Assembly: GCA_016806645.1 (NCBI GenBank)
Contig: JACSYO010001682.1
Span: forward strand, 850,001-914,000
Direction: 5' to 3'
Source of the DNA: Ophiodon elongatus
Taxonomy: Eukaryota; Chordata; Actinopteri; Perciformes; Hexagrammidae
DNA: 64,000 nt
The translations under genes were made by a program, and so were the position numbers. How positions within the stretch are numbered: position 1 is the first letter of the stretch; each line of letters begins with the position of its first letter. Positions 44,493 to 57,180 of this stretch are shown here, piece after piece. The notes beneath the pieces were generated by a model. The model did no database searches. It was not told where the DNA came from and was given only the letters and a program-made list of their open reading frames with translations.

Positions 44493-47202
44493 GGAGGGTG
44501 ATCACAGCCAGCAGGGAGGCAGCTGGGTCCCTCCTGAGACGTGAGCCCATGACCCTGAAATCATGCGCTCCAAGGCTCCCAAACAACAGGGCCGAGCGGC
44601 AGAAATCGGACACCTCTCCACCTCTTCGAGCGCCGCTGCCGCTGCTCTCACTGGTCTCAGGCATGCGAGGTCTGCTGGGGGACAACCGGTGGGAAGTCGA
44701 CGTCATTTCAATTCCAGGTTGCCCAGTCCTTCAACCTAACACCACACCACCACTACCAGCCTTCCCTTCACCAAGCTGGTACTTCACGCCTGACATTGAT
44801 CTGTACTTCAAAACCACAACAGAGCCTCACGTTCCGTCCCTCAGCTGACACAAACGATTTGTTGAGATGGGCCCTACACAGCTGACAAGCGGCAAAGCCC
44901 TCCGGCACACCGAAACCCCCCCCCTCCAACTTTCCCTCCCAACATCTAAACTGACAGGCAGTGTTTTTTTTGTTTTGCAATGCAAAGCAGGGTTTTGCTC
45001 TGTGATTTTCTGGTATATGAGCACATGACCAAACATGTGCCACACACAGGCGTGGAGTATCTTTTCCCACAGAAAAAAAACAACAACTAAATAACAGCGT
45101 GATACACTTGTGACTGAGGTGAGGGTCAATGAAATTCACTAACTTGATGCTGCAATTCATTTAATATTCATAGAACCATTTTTCCCCATGAAATGACTCT
45201 TTTTCCTGGGAGCAAAAAGTTTCTTTTTTTTTTTTTAAGACATTGATATCAGTTCTGTGTATGACCACGGGCTGTTTGCAGTCAATGCTGTAGCTGAAGT
45301 ATAATATATCAGCCTAGTTGCCAGGGAAAAAATGTTGGCCATGTATGTTTCTGCAAACCTTCAATGTCGACGTTTTTGCATAGAAAGTGACGTAGTATAT
45401 GGAAAGAATCAAGAAAGACTACATGGGGGGGGCATCTGGGTTGAATAATATGTCTATATTTAACCTGTAACATCACAATGTATGGAGAACTCATCGAATG
45501 CACAAGCATGGATGTAAATCGGCTAAAATTGTAATCTCACTGCTGCTGGAGTTTTTCTTTGAACGCTTGCAATCCCATGTCAAACACACCCGATAGAGTA
45601 TCCTGCAGATAACTAACATCACACTTCAAAGACACGGCTCATAACCTCTCAGAGTGAAAAGATAGGATGTCACATGTTGCGGGTGTGAGTGATGAGTCAC
45701 ATTCCTCAGACTCATCACCAAGCACAACAGAGGCCATGTCCACATTATTTTATGTGTAGTGTATAAATGTAAAAATCACTGTTAAATAGTTTAACATCAA
45801 CTTTAACGTGTTTTAAAGTTCAAGGATCTTTAAATTGTAAGTAAGCCACCCACCACCAGCCTTTTGAGATGTATCCACGAAAGCTACATGGGTGGATTTA
45901 TGGGTAGTTTTATGTAAATGTTAGCCAAAAACAGATGAGTTCAGAAGTGACATGGATATATTTGTGTAAGGTGATGTCGTATGGCTGTGAGAGGAAGACT
46001 CCAGTCTTTCTTTTGGCCACATTACTCCGCCTAAATTATCCCAAATAATCCATTTTATATCTGAGGACGCAGAGAATTTAAATTAAATTCAATCAGTCCT
46101 CCTCCAAGGGCCTCACTGAAGACTTTTCGGGGCCTGCTCGTCTTTCCCTTCAGCTAAAAAGTGACCCTGAGGATCATGGGACCCTGTCTGCTGCTTAACC
46201 TGGAGGGGTGGGGGCTGCTGATTTACTGAGTGCCAGATCCAAGCGGTTCCCAGCGATGTGATTTACAGAGTGAGGGGAGATCTCAAATCGGACTCGGAGC
46301 TGTTGAAGTTTACTACAGGCTTTGTTTCCTATCAGCAAACCGCAGACGCTTCCGAGCAGTCAGTACTCAACCCCAACGCTGAAGACAAATTCTTCACGCC
46401 TCTCTTGTGTTATTCATGTGTGTGATCCTAATTCGCCCATAGCCCTCCTTATGTATGTAAACTGCCCCTAAATGGAAAAGCTCAAGTGGCTCTTAGATTT
46501 GTCTCTGCAACCAACAATAACCCCCCCTCTACCGGAAACACAGCGAGGGCAGGGGAACAATATTTCACCATGCATAATTCATGTTGAGCTCGACTTTTAA
46601 CGAGGTGCTAAAAATCCTGACATGTGGCCCGCTCAACACTCAATACCGCAACATAAATTCTTAATACTTTTTTTATGAACTGCGCCAGTCCGAGGTGTTT
46701 ATCTATAATAAAAATCTTGAATTGTAACTTACCGACATAACATTGTTGCCCCGGAGCTCATATTGCATGAATAAAACTCGAGTCCCGGGGATATCTTTTT
46801 TTTGTTGCTTTTTAACATCCGTTTCAGCTGCTCGCCTGTTAGCGATTAGCTCGCGCCGAGTGAGAAGTACCAACCAAGGGCACGGACTTTATTTTCTTTT
46901 ATTCAAGGCTGTTTATCTGAAATGCACGGAGAATTTGGGCCTCAAAGCATCTTAATGCCCTTTGTTTGTTTGTCAGCGGCTCATTGCATGCCTTTGCAGC
47001 ACTGATCTAGCTGCAAACTGTATTGTTTACCAGGCTGCTGTATGCTGCTTCCCTCTAACCAGGAGGAGTGCGTACATGTGTGGGTGTGCTATCTCAATAC
47101 ACTACCATAAAGAAGCTGTTCGCCACTCACATTCCTCGCCTCGCTATCTCTCAGCACGACAGCCACTGAGTAACTGGAAGATATTGTCTGAGCTCATGAT
47201 AA
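44492..47202. other. Unannotated stretch with a candidate conserved block
   Basis: No gene is seen. A G9 run lies at 45425-45433, and 45731-45745 (GGCCATGTCCACATT) resembles the terminus of the DNA element at 11.4 kb. About 46.1-46.9 kb is repeat-free and CNE-like. The 100-130 codon minus frames at 44.77-45.16 kb overlap each other and match nothing known. Confidence 0.35.
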
Positions 47203-47228
47203 GTGTGTGTGTGTGTGTGTGGGGGGGG
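47203..47228 (+). repeat. (GT)n followed by a G8 run
   Basis: About nine GT units run straight into eight G residues, a slippage-prone composite microsatellite. Confidence 0.9.
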
Positions 47229-47959
47229 TTGAAGAGAAAAGAATCTCCATGTTCCTGGACCATGAAAACGATTTCTTGTGCTACACGCTCACGTCTGTGT
47301 CCGCCCGCCCATCTCTGTATCTCCAATGCGTGTGGACATGCGTTTCAAAAGGCAGGATGAATATTGTGACAAGTGTGTCATGGCTTTTGGAAATGGCATG
47401 ACCTATGAGCAACGTAGCCTTGTTTCAGTGGTTCCCACACATAGAGCAAAGTTTTTCCTGTGAGTGTCCACCACTGAGCTGCCTGTTAAGGAATATTTGC
47501 AAGGATTCATTTTTACAGATAATGTTCATGTGTTCTTTTATAAATTAGACCTTTGTTTTGACCCAGGTAGGACAACTTCTGTTTGTGGATGAGAGACATG
47601 ATACAGGATTCAGTCGAGCCAACTCATGCATTATTTCAGTTTTTTCTATATTAAATGAAGATTTGAAAGTATTCATACATAGAATACAAATACCATAATA
47701 TAATATATTAAAAGAAAGGCAAAGAGATAATAATAACTTTGGAAACAGGTTTGACAAAAAACAATTTAACTCAAGTTCTATTGCTACTTTTTTCCAGGGC
47801 TTAACGCCACACCTCACAGTCTTCATCAGTGATTATGAGTTATTGGCTCAGTTGTCATCACGTGACTGAAATATGGAACAGTGACATGATAACAATCAAT
47901 TGTATCACATATATGGAAACCGTAAACAGTCTTGGACGAAACCCTCACATACCCTTTTT
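47229..47959. other. Unannotated stretch
   Basis: No gene or repeat is recognised. Confidence 0.4.
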
Positions 47960-48262
47960 CTACTGTAGCTGAGAATGGACTAACCAAACAGTGGCTCTAG
48001 AGAGAGCCTTTGCCATTTTTTAAATGGTACCTGAAGGCCACAGGGTACCGGCAGCCACCGTCAGACTTCTGTAGCTCATAAACTAATGTTATTATGGTAA
48101 GGACGGCCTCTGTCTGAGGCAAATGGCGTTACCGTGGTTTTGCGCTCCTCCATCTCACATTATTGCGGCCCTACAATGGAAAGAGTGAGCAGGGGGGTAT
48201 TTCATTGTTCGCAATATGCAACCACACGGCTAGATACCAAGTACACACTGTCCCTTTAGTAC
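47960..48262. repeat. Dispersed fish repeat R5 (tentative)
   Basis: One end carries 'ggactaaccaaacagtggctctagagag'-type sequence in short blocks. The other ends GGCTAGATACCAAGTACACA and 'ctgtccctttag'. Both ends resemble a common teleost repeat whose right terminus reads CACACTGNNCCTTTAA. There is one copy in this window, so the call rests on recalled family features. Confidence 0.4.
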
Positions 48263-51200
48263 AACAAATAATACATGCATATATTTCTAATATCTGAATG
48301 TTATGTGTTTTTCCTGACCATATATATTATATATTACCACACCAAGTAAGGATGTAGCAGCAAAACCCCTGAGTGTATTGAATTGAGCGGGCTTGTGTTT
48401 TATTGCTAATTAATTCATTTCTTATTTTTAAGAGGAACATTGTGTTATTTCATCATTTAAAAAAAGAAAAAACCACATACTTGCTTTAATTAAAAAAAAC
48501 AAATCCTGTCTTAATGACAAAACTGATTTCGAAAATGTACACCTTTTTTCTCTCCAAGCAGAGGTCTTTAAGTTGACTCATTGCTTCAGAACCACTGGAG
48601 CCGATTTGATGCCAGCAATGATTTTAAGCTGTAATACATTTCGTTAAGGATATAATGGACTGCTTATTTTGGAATGAAACTCTCCAAAGTCTCTCCGGTA
48701 TTTAGAAATCAGGTTCCTGCGCTCAAGTCACACCACATCCTACCACTTCAGCGCCTTCTGCAGTTATGTCATTATCTAAATGGCCATCAGAAGCGTGGTT
48801 GGAAATAATGAACATCCTGTTAGCATGACTATGCTAGTTGCACATACAGCTGACCCGGCCTAATTAGTGGATTGATCTGAGCTATGTTGACCAACCGGCA
48901 CTGACCTTGGGACAGTGCTCCAGCATCTGCTGCCGCGGGTCACAGAGAGGTATTCCCTGCTGAATTCTATTGATCTAGCTGTGTAAATACTGCTATAGTT
49001 TGCCGCCTAACACGCTGCAGATGTTTTCCAGGAAATCCCCCTTATAAGGCGGCCTGTCAGGATGAGAAAAAAATGTATTCAAACTTGGGCTGCTCCAAAG
49101 TCCACAGGCTGAAGTCATGCTTAGGTACAGGCTCACAGTTAAACCTCCCTACTGAGCCGTTCCAACACTTTACTGTCCCTTTGACTGACATTTATCGTCC
49201 GTGTTACAGTGGCCTTTCATGCTTGTGTGCAAACATACAGACGCACCATCATCCTCCGTCAAAGCCTGAACCCCAAACACAGAACTTCCCAAAGAAATGA
49301 TGCACCTGCCTGCTGTATTTGCCCCCCTCCCCCCTCCTGGAGCTCAACCGTCACAGCGTCTAGTTGTTTCTGTTGGCGAATTTGCTGTGTGCTCTGTTTT
49401 TCCTTCGACGTCTGGGGGCCAGCTCACATGGAACCTTCACACGGGGAGCTTGTTTCAGCCACCGCTGGTCATCTGGGGAATGTCTTCGCAGATACTGTGT
49501 GAAATATTGGCCCGTTCCAAGTTTTTTGGGGGGAAGATCAAGGAAACGAGCTCTTCGACGAAGAGTGCTACGTTTTTTGAGTCACCCAATTGAACTGAAC
49601 ACGAAAGCTTTTATATCTGCGGCTCCCGACACCTGGGGATCTGTTTTCATGACACAGCAGTTTTTATGCACAGCCCCGACCATGAAATTACTAAATGGCA
49701 CGCGACACTGCGTGACCTCCCTTGAGTCCATTTTCATGCATGCTACTTTGCAGGTTGTGCATCATATCCTCTTTTTAATCAGATTTGGAATATGATGCTC
49801 AGGCCAGGTTTCTGGTCACTGTCTGTTGTGTGTGCAGAGGTATCTTTGAGCCTGAATCCTTGCCAGGTTCCATCTCATCGAGTACAGATCAAATCATATT
49901 TGTTTGTGCTTGCCTTATTGGTCTTATCACGAGTGAGACAATACAAGTACTTCACACGTAGCACATTCACCATGTCTGGCATTGTCAGTACAAACTATAC
50001 ATAATCGTTTTATCATTTATCGTGATATTGCAGTTCAAGACAGTCCTGTGCAAATAGACAGCAATAAAAAGCCCGAATCAGCTGTTCACATTGGTCGGAT
50101 TTCCTTAGAAAAGACCCAGTGAACATAATCTGATAGGAGCTTATCTTGGTTTCTGTGACCAAACCACCCAGATAGCAAAATATGATTGCATCAGGAGCAG
50201 TGAAATTTTGGCAGGCAGAAGGTTTTGTATCTAAATTGATGCCTGACATTGAAACCAAATTGTAAGCGCCTGCTATGTATTGAAGAGTGTGTGTGCCTTG
50301 TACAAAGGGTTGGCCCTAGTGACAAACATTTTGAGAAAATTCTTAGAATTATGACATTTTCAAAGAAGTCTCCTTTAGAGTTAGGGACGACACGATCCTG
50401 GTAAAAGATAAAAGTTATTCGCATTACATATTAGCCCTTAAGAGAGCTCCTGAGGTGAAAAACTGGACTTTTAAGAGGCTGAAGAGTTTCTTAAGCAGTT
50501 ATTGAATAAGCCTACATTCAGTAGTCAGTGTGTCAATGTCAGTTTAACAATATGAATTATGTTACTCTTGCTAACAAATCTGAGACTAAACAAAATCAAA
50601 TCTAACAATCAAAATGTTTCTTAATGGAGCTAAAAGAGGCTTTAAATCCTTATTATCCATAGTTTATTGTGGTCCAAACTCGCATAACATGCGGTCTGTC
50701 ATTACTGTCTCCTTGAAGGGCCTTTTGTCTGCCTTGCATTCCAAAATGAAGCTGAACGGTAAATCACCTTGGGAGTCCAACCTTGACAGATTAGAGAGAG
50801 AGAGCGAGAGAGAGAGTTGTTTGTTGGAGTGACTATGAGCAAATTGCTCAGCATGACCTTTAGGTGTTTTCCTCATTACGTTCAATAAATTGCATGAATC
50901 ACAGTGAAGATTATGGATTAGGATTAATGACAATGGTTGAATTAGGTTCGATACGATTGGGTTCAATAACAATGTTTTTGAATTGTATTGAAGTTCTTCA
51001 CTTTCTGTGCATGACGACTACAGTACTGTAGCACATACTAATGGTATGGTTTAAGGTTTCGGAATCTATTTAACTTGGTTAAGGTCAGGAAACGATTATA
51101 AAATATCTGTGTTGAGCTGCACTGAGCTGCACATTTGTTGAACTACGCTGATCTATGGGAGTGCAGACAATGGCTGAAGGCCTCTGCTTGTGCTGTGATT

Positions 51201-51569
51201 ACAGATGGAGGAGGAATTAATGAGGAGTGTTTCTGAATGTTACTGTGCAATGATGCATTTTGATCATGTTGACATAAACGGAAAAGAAATTGTGCAACCA
51301 AGTTTGTTTCAAAACTCTACGCCATACATTGTGAACAAAATAGTGATTTCTATGTCCGCATTATAGTTTAAAGACTCAGCAAAGTAAGTTATCCAGGTAT
51401 CCAAAGCAGGTCAGGATGGATTGCATACAACTCATTAAAACATAAAAGCCCTTAACTAAGTTTATGCAAATAACAATATTTGCGACTAGGTCTGACACCT
51501 ACCCCCCAAGAACCCTTTCCCTGAGCAAAGCAGCCACGCACAGAACATGAGACTAATTTTAAGTCATGC
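48263..51569. other. Unannotated stretch with a candidate conserved block
   Basis: No gene is seen. About 48.55-49.06 kb is repeat-free and CNE-like. Plus-strand frames of 97-143 codons at 49.2-49.8 kb overlap in three frames and contain no recognised domain. A (GA)n-type tract lies at 50791-50814. Confidence 0.35.
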
Positions 51570-51995
51570 TAGCAATGTGGCCCTGTGGATAGCAATGGCA
51601 GCCTGTCTGTCCATCAGCCCACCACTTTGCTCCAGACTGAAATATATCGACAACTGTTTAACAGATTTAACAGGCTATGTCATGCCATGACATTTTGTAC
51701 GGGCATTCATGGTCCCCAGAGGCGGAATTCTAGTAATTTGGCACCAGTACCACCATCAACATTTTAAGGTTTTGAAAAAAATTAAACAACTACTAGTTGG
51801 ATTTTCTATGAAATATTCATATTTACCTCAGGATTAATTGTAAGAACTTTGGTTATAACCATCACTTCCTCTAGCGGCAACATCAGATAAAAATTGTCCA
51901 AGTATCTACAAAACTAATGACAAAGTCAAGATTACAAGGTTTGTTTGTACAGTCATGAGTTTAATTACGATTAAATTATGCTTTATGTTTGCAAA
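51570..51995 (-). repeat. Dispersed repeat R3, inverted copy
   Basis: On the minus strand this shows the R3 end 'ggtgggctgatggacagacagg' in short blocks, 'gatatatttcagtctggagc', and 'catgaatgcccgtac'. Then come 'ctagaggaagtgatgg' and 'ttagttttgtagatacttgg'. It pairs in structure with 22.0-22.3 kb (direct) and 15.2-15.7 kb (inverted). Confidence 0.7.
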
Positions 51996-53689
51996 ACAGC
52001 GGCCCCTGTGGCCACCAGTGGCATTTATGGATTGATCTAAGAATTGTGTGTAAACTGGCTAGTTGTGAAACAATCCGGCCATACATGTTGTCTCAACTCC
52101 AACTTCATTGTAACGTCAAAAGTTGCTTATTGGAGTGGAAGTCTTCTACCGAATATTTGCCGGCTACACCGGAGCTCCAGCAATATAGCCCTTTGTGCCG
52201 AGAGGCTTATCGCCGTCAGAGAGATAACAGATGGTTTCCAAGATGGGTCAGGAGCTACAGCTATTGATTATGAGTATGTGTTGGTATACAGTTGTTTTGT
52301 TATTTCACAGGAATTTCTTAACAGAGCTACACTGTGAAAAATCTCTGAGAATATCTCCGTCGCTGTGTTATTGGATTTTTATTTGCTTTTATAACTATCA
52401 TCATCACCCAAGCAAAAGGTAAAGGCCCCATCTCTGGTACCCCACTGGAGTTTGTCTGCTGAGAGGCAAAGTAAATTACAGGTTAGAGAAAGAGACGGGC
52501 CTCGTCGAGAAGAGAAATACAAAATAAAATTGAATGCAAAGTTTGAAAAGGAATAACGATGCGGAATGTCTGTAAGTTCAAGCATTGAAACGAGCGTGAA
52601 TGGGGCGCCCTGACAGTTTGTCGAGGTGTGTGACACGTCCCCTCCTCGCGACCTTTGTTGCATGTCATCCCATCCCTCTGTGCCGTCTCTGCTGTCACTC
52701 CCAGCTGCCGCTGCCCAGCGGAGCAGAAATGTCACCAAAAATAATCGTAGAAAAACAACTAAGAATTAACCACGACAAGTCAGTGAAGGGCCTCAGAAAC
52801 TACACGCACACACACACACCGCTCCGTGTAAAGCCATTTGTATTCGTGCTCTGATGCCCGTCAATACATCTGTGACAACAACTGGAAGCGGCTGTCGTGC
52901 GGCATTGCTCTGTATATTGTTCAAATTAGCAGGGCCCCTGTATCTGATTTCCAGTCAGATGCAGTCATGGGAAGTCGTGGCATATTAATTGGGTTGAGTG
53001 CATACGTGTCAGCAAGATGACTTTGAGCGAGTGCACAGAGTCATTAGATGGAGAGCTGTCCGCTAAGTGTGTGTGGATAATGTGGCCCTGCAGTCACGCA
53101 GCACGATCTGAGCTGCAGTGAGTGGCACTGACACACTGTTTTAATGATCAATCCAATGATTGGATGATGATTGCCCCAGCAGATCGCATGCAAAAACCTC
53201 TCGTATTGATATTTATCATTGAGGACTTTTCAGATGTGAATTGTGTGAGCTTTTTTATTTTTTTTACATTAACATCAAACCACACCAAATGTGTAATAGT
53301 TGTTGCTCGTGGTGACAAACAGGCAGAGAATTATCACTAACTCCCCTCGGCCCAACTGAGCTTTTTTAAAACAGTCTTTTTGTTATGTCATCACACTCCC
53401 GGAGCATTTCCTCTGCCCGTTCTTATGGGTTTACATTTGATCTACTCGAGAGCCCGGTGGGTCTCATACAGAGGCTAAAGGGTGCCTTTTTCATCGGTAG
53501 TTGACGACCTGGGAATGAGAATGGGCTGGCAATATGGTAGTTATAACCACTGATAATGCTGATTTAGTTGGCTCATAAAATTCAAAATGGGTGAATATTT
53601 ATCGTTGGTAATGTCTGAACTTACAGATAAAAAAGAAACACACAATAGAACACATGTAACTTGAGTGAAGCTGTTCTTTTCCCATAAAA
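51996..53689. other. Unannotated stretch
   Basis: No gene is seen. Contains a short (CA)n at 52805-52819. The 119-codon minus frame at 52379-52738 and its overlapping frames match nothing known. Confidence 0.4.
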
Positions 53690-53980
53690 TCTGCCAGGCG
53701 ACAATCTCCCGTTCTGAAAAGTGAAGCCGATGCAGAAGTGCCAAAAACTTGCATTCTCGCCACAGGCCAGCAGGGAGGAATTTAAGTCTGATTGTATGGA
53801 AGTCTATGAGACAATTAACCCACTTCTCACAAGATTAATTATCTCAGGAAACATTGTAAACATGAGTTTATGGTCTCAATAGCGAGTTTGAAGTATTCTT
53901 CCAAGCAGCATGATGTCCATTTAGTAAATTAGGGTCCCATATGATGTAAAATAGACGATACAGCGGAGTATGATTTAGGG
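53690..53980 (+). repeat. Dispersed repeat R2, left part of a split copy
   Basis: Matches 26.93-27.17 kb: 'gtgaagccgatgcagaagtgcc', 'aggaaacattgtaaacatgag', 'tcccatatgatgtaaaatagacgata' and ending 'gatttaggg'. The copy is interrupted at 53980 by an hAT element and resumes at 55058 with 'atttagggtatggctactt'. Confidence 0.8.
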
Positions 53981-55057
53981 CAGTGTTTTTCAACCTTTTT
54001 TGAGCTGCGGCACATTTTTTACAATAAAAAAATCCCGCGGCACACCAACAACCAAAAAAGTTACAAAATGCATCTCGTTCACAATGGCTTTGCAGGCGTA
54101 GTATTAATGTTTCTGCCACAGTGTGTGGGCTTTTTGATTTGGCCACTGTGGTATTTGTTATAAATATATGTTGATACATTGATGTTCATGTATGTTTAAT
54201 TGATGGATGTAAGAAGCAGTACATGTAGGGACTTAGGACCCAGGGGGGATTCAGGTGAGAAGGACAACCTGGGGCAGAGCCGGTATCGGGGAGACAGCAT
54301 GCGGAACGTGGAATAAAGAGTTACAATTAAGAGCAGTTGTTCTCACGTCTTATGTGTGTTTAAAAACACGACAGCCACCAGTTCAGCTACTAAGTAGCTT
54401 TGAGAGCTTTCTCAGACACATTTGTGGATTTCCTCATAAAAGTTACCCGTTTCTCAGTTTGTGTGCGCAGGCAAACACAATAGTCCCTGTTCTTGTTGCT
54501 AAGTGACGGTGTTTGGTCTTGAGATGACGTCACAGCTTGCTTGGGACCATGGCGCTGTTTGATAGCTTTTCACACCAAGCATAACGAAATCGGTGCAGTC
54601 GGATCTCCGGTGAAAGTGAATCCAAACGAAAGATAACTTTCACTGTACTGCCTCGAGCTCACAGTGTTTTCTTTTTTTTACCACCACTCGTTCTGGGCTT
54701 TTCCTCGGGTTAGACGGTTGCCCAGGGCCCAGTTCAAAGTCTGCATTTTTTCTTTTTGAAATATTTCTCCATCGCCGTTCTTCACCACAACCTCTCCCGC
54801 GCATCATTTAATTCTACTATCTTAAATTAATAAGGTAATTATTGCGCTACCTACTGCCACCCACTGGCCTGGAAGATTATTTCATTACTAGGCCAGCCAC
54901 TATATTGCAGGCTCAGACGCTCAACAATGGCAAATTATTTGCGGCAACTAAATATTTTTTTGGACCGATTAAGTGAAATTGGACATTTTCCCACGGCACA
55001 CCTGACGATCTCTCACGGCACACTGGTGTGCCGTGGCACAGTGGTTGAAAATTGCTG
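53981..55057. mobile_element. Non-autonomous hAT transposon with 8-bp target duplication
   Basis: The left end is CAGTGTTTTTCAACCTTTTT. The right end, read inward, is CAGCAATTTTCAACCACTGT. Both termini continue into 'gcggcacat'/'ccgtggcac' inverted sequence. The element is flanked by perfect ATTTAGGG copies (53973-53980 and 55058-55065), the 8-bp duplication expected of hAT transposases. No transposase frame is present in the 1077 bp. About 54.15-54.37 kb, with an AATAAA at 54314, looks unlike the rest and may be a further insertion. Confidence 0.9.
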
Positions 55058-55320
55058 ATTTAGGGTATGGCTACTTGGTCATTGACGGGTAGCTACCAGA
55101 GCCATATACGACATCACTACGTCACTCCTCTGCAGTCCAATTATGGTCACTTCTGTTCACTGGTTGAAAAAAACGAAGATGGCAACGGCCAAAATCAAAG
55201 ATGACGACGGCCAAAATGCCGAACTCAAGGCTTCAAAACCGCAGTCCTCAAACATATGGGTCACGTCGAATCCGTCCACTTCTTGGATAGAGTCTATGCC
55301 TTGAACATGTATAGTACCAC
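55058..55320 (+). repeat. Dispersed repeat R2, right part of a split copy
   Basis: Continues the R2 order after the hAT insertion: 'atttagggtatggctacttgg', 'cattgacgggtagctacc', 'ttatggtcacttctg', then 'agatggcaacggccaaaat' with a local duplication of 'gacggccaaaatgcc'-like units. Matches 27.17-27.42 kb. Confidence 0.75.
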
Positions 55321-56879
55321 TGTTGTGCCAATTGATGATTATGCCATATAGGCTTTATGGCACAGGATTAACAGATTCACTGTGGTAGCAAGACTAAATT
55401 TGACATGCATGAATTTCATGGGTACATGACTGGGTAATGAGAGAGAACTTATTTATGAGGTTTGGTGTTTCATAATTTGTTGTATTTGTTCGCACTGATG
55501 GTATTATTGTGAAAAAGGGACAAATGCTCAGAAAGAATTTTTCACTTTAGGAAATGGAGGTCGGAGAAATATTTCATTTAATTTGGAACTGGTGGGTCGT
55601 GCCACCACCGCGCCGCAACTTTGTTTTAATTTCCATCAGCACGGATTAATAAATTGTATTTGCTCTTTCTCCTAGCGCTAAAATAGTTGATAAATGCATG
55701 TAACGTTGCAAAGTGACACTTCTGGGCCAAGGATGAATCTCACGAGATGAAAAATTGCTCAACAGCATCATCGGTTGCCGTTTGTTGACGAGGTTTTGTT
55801 TTTTTTCTCCAAAAAGGCGACCATGCAGCTACTCAATCTCCTGCCTGCACCCCGTTTTTTTTGTGCCCAACGCTAGCTGTCACATTTTGACGGTGGCTCC
55901 TCGTATTTGGAAACAAATTATGTGTGGAAGTCCAATGGAAAATATGCCGTCCGCTTCTTGTCACGTCTAATGAAAATGGATGGCTGGGTAGCGTGAATGG
56001 GACCGGACACCTGACAGTCTATTGTCTCTCTCCATCAGTGCACAGGAGTCAGCTCAATCCGGTCGCACATCTCTCCCAGTGGAAATGAAGATGTCCCATC
56101 TAATGGGAAGCATAATGGTTGTGGACAGATGGAAGACATCTCGCTTTAGCCCGTATCCCCCCGCTCGGTAATGAAGGCAGGGCTTGTTGACAGATAAGGG
56201 TTCGGGGAAAAAACAGGAGAGAGCGGTGTGTCGCTGCTTAGTGTCCAGGCCTCAAAGAATGTACAGAAGATAGGATAAACCATGCCAGAGTATTGGAATG
56301 TGTGTAGGTGTGAATAATGTACTACCAGGGGTGTGTCTGGGAGAAATAATGGTGGGCTCTCCTGACTGTGCCCTGCCTCAGAGCATCAGGTTAATACATG
56401 CTCGGCAGGATGTGAAGCCCCTGGCAGGCAGGTCATGTCGCTGGCTGTAAAAATAGCGCCTGGCAATCCAATAGCTCTGATTTATGAAGCATGTCAATAC
56501 CCAGACTGTAACAATGCATCGGCCAGGCAGATGATTGGTGGTCTCTCTCCGTTTGACAATAAGCACAGCCTTGCTGTAAGAGTGACACTTCGCCCAGCAC
56601 CATGAACCCATCATCTCAGCTGTAAAAGGACTCAATTACTAATGGCAATAACTCTCAACTTTTCTGTTATTTTGTTATTTTGGGATGCCTTTTTTTTCTG
56701 AACCAAACTTTTAGGAAAACAGAATTTTTTGAAAAAGATGATGGCTGTCTTTTTGCTTCATTGTGTGCCTGACATTTTTACAATTTAGTATTTGATGTTT
56801 TCACATTTCCGACAACGTGATCTCATCCCTTCTCGTAAAAACACATTTTTTTTTGTTGTATCTTGAGGTAGAAGCTTTG
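55321..56879. other. Unannotated stretch
   Basis: No gene or clear repeat is seen. About 55.5-56.2 kb looks single-copy. Confidence 0.35.
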
Positions 56880-57180
56880 TGCGTGGATATCATTGTAAGG
56901 CGTGATTAACGTTGTGAAACGATGGCGGTTAACGTTGTAACACGTGGTTGACAGAAAGGTTTAGGCAACAAAACTACTTGTTTAGGTTTGGACAAAACAT
57001 TGTAGTTTGGGTTAAAAAAAGAAAAGTACATCCTTTACGTAAATTATGAGTCGTAACGTCAAGTGATTTAGTTATGCCGTGGTCAGTTTCACATGGGCCA
57101 CCAATGCCGGTTCCCTGAGTGAAAGTCCTGTGTTTGATTGTCCCATTAATCCATCCGGACCTCCCTTGTATGCAGACTTT
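56880..57180 (-). repeat. Dispersed repeat R1, inverted copy
   Basis: On the minus strand this shows AAACACAGGACTTTCACTCA, 'acccaaactacaatgttttgtccaaacctaaac' and 'aagtagttttgttgcctaaacc' in that order. It corresponds to the middle of the 17.5- and 58.4-kb copies. Confidence 0.7.

Noticed and set aside
44410..44848. Overlapping 98- and 136-codon frames around the (TG)n tract
   Set aside because: They read through a dinucleotide microsatellite (Cys-Val or Thr-His repeats), which keeps frames open by chance.
44768..45160. 130-codon minus-strand frame
   Set aside because: It overlaps a second minus-strand frame of 100 codons over the same bases and contains no motif I recognise.
49364..49795. 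143-codon plus-strand frame with basic stretches
   Set aside because: Three plus frames are open over the same bases and none resembles a known protein, so there is no basis to choose one as a gene.
54150..54370. Solo LTR inside the hAT element
   Set aside because: An AATAAA and a compositional change are visible, but I could not find TG...CA ends with a target duplication.
53981..55057. Autonomous hAT transposon
   Set aside because: No transposase frame or catalytic motif is found. The 83-codon frame at 54255-54506 has none of the hAT domains.
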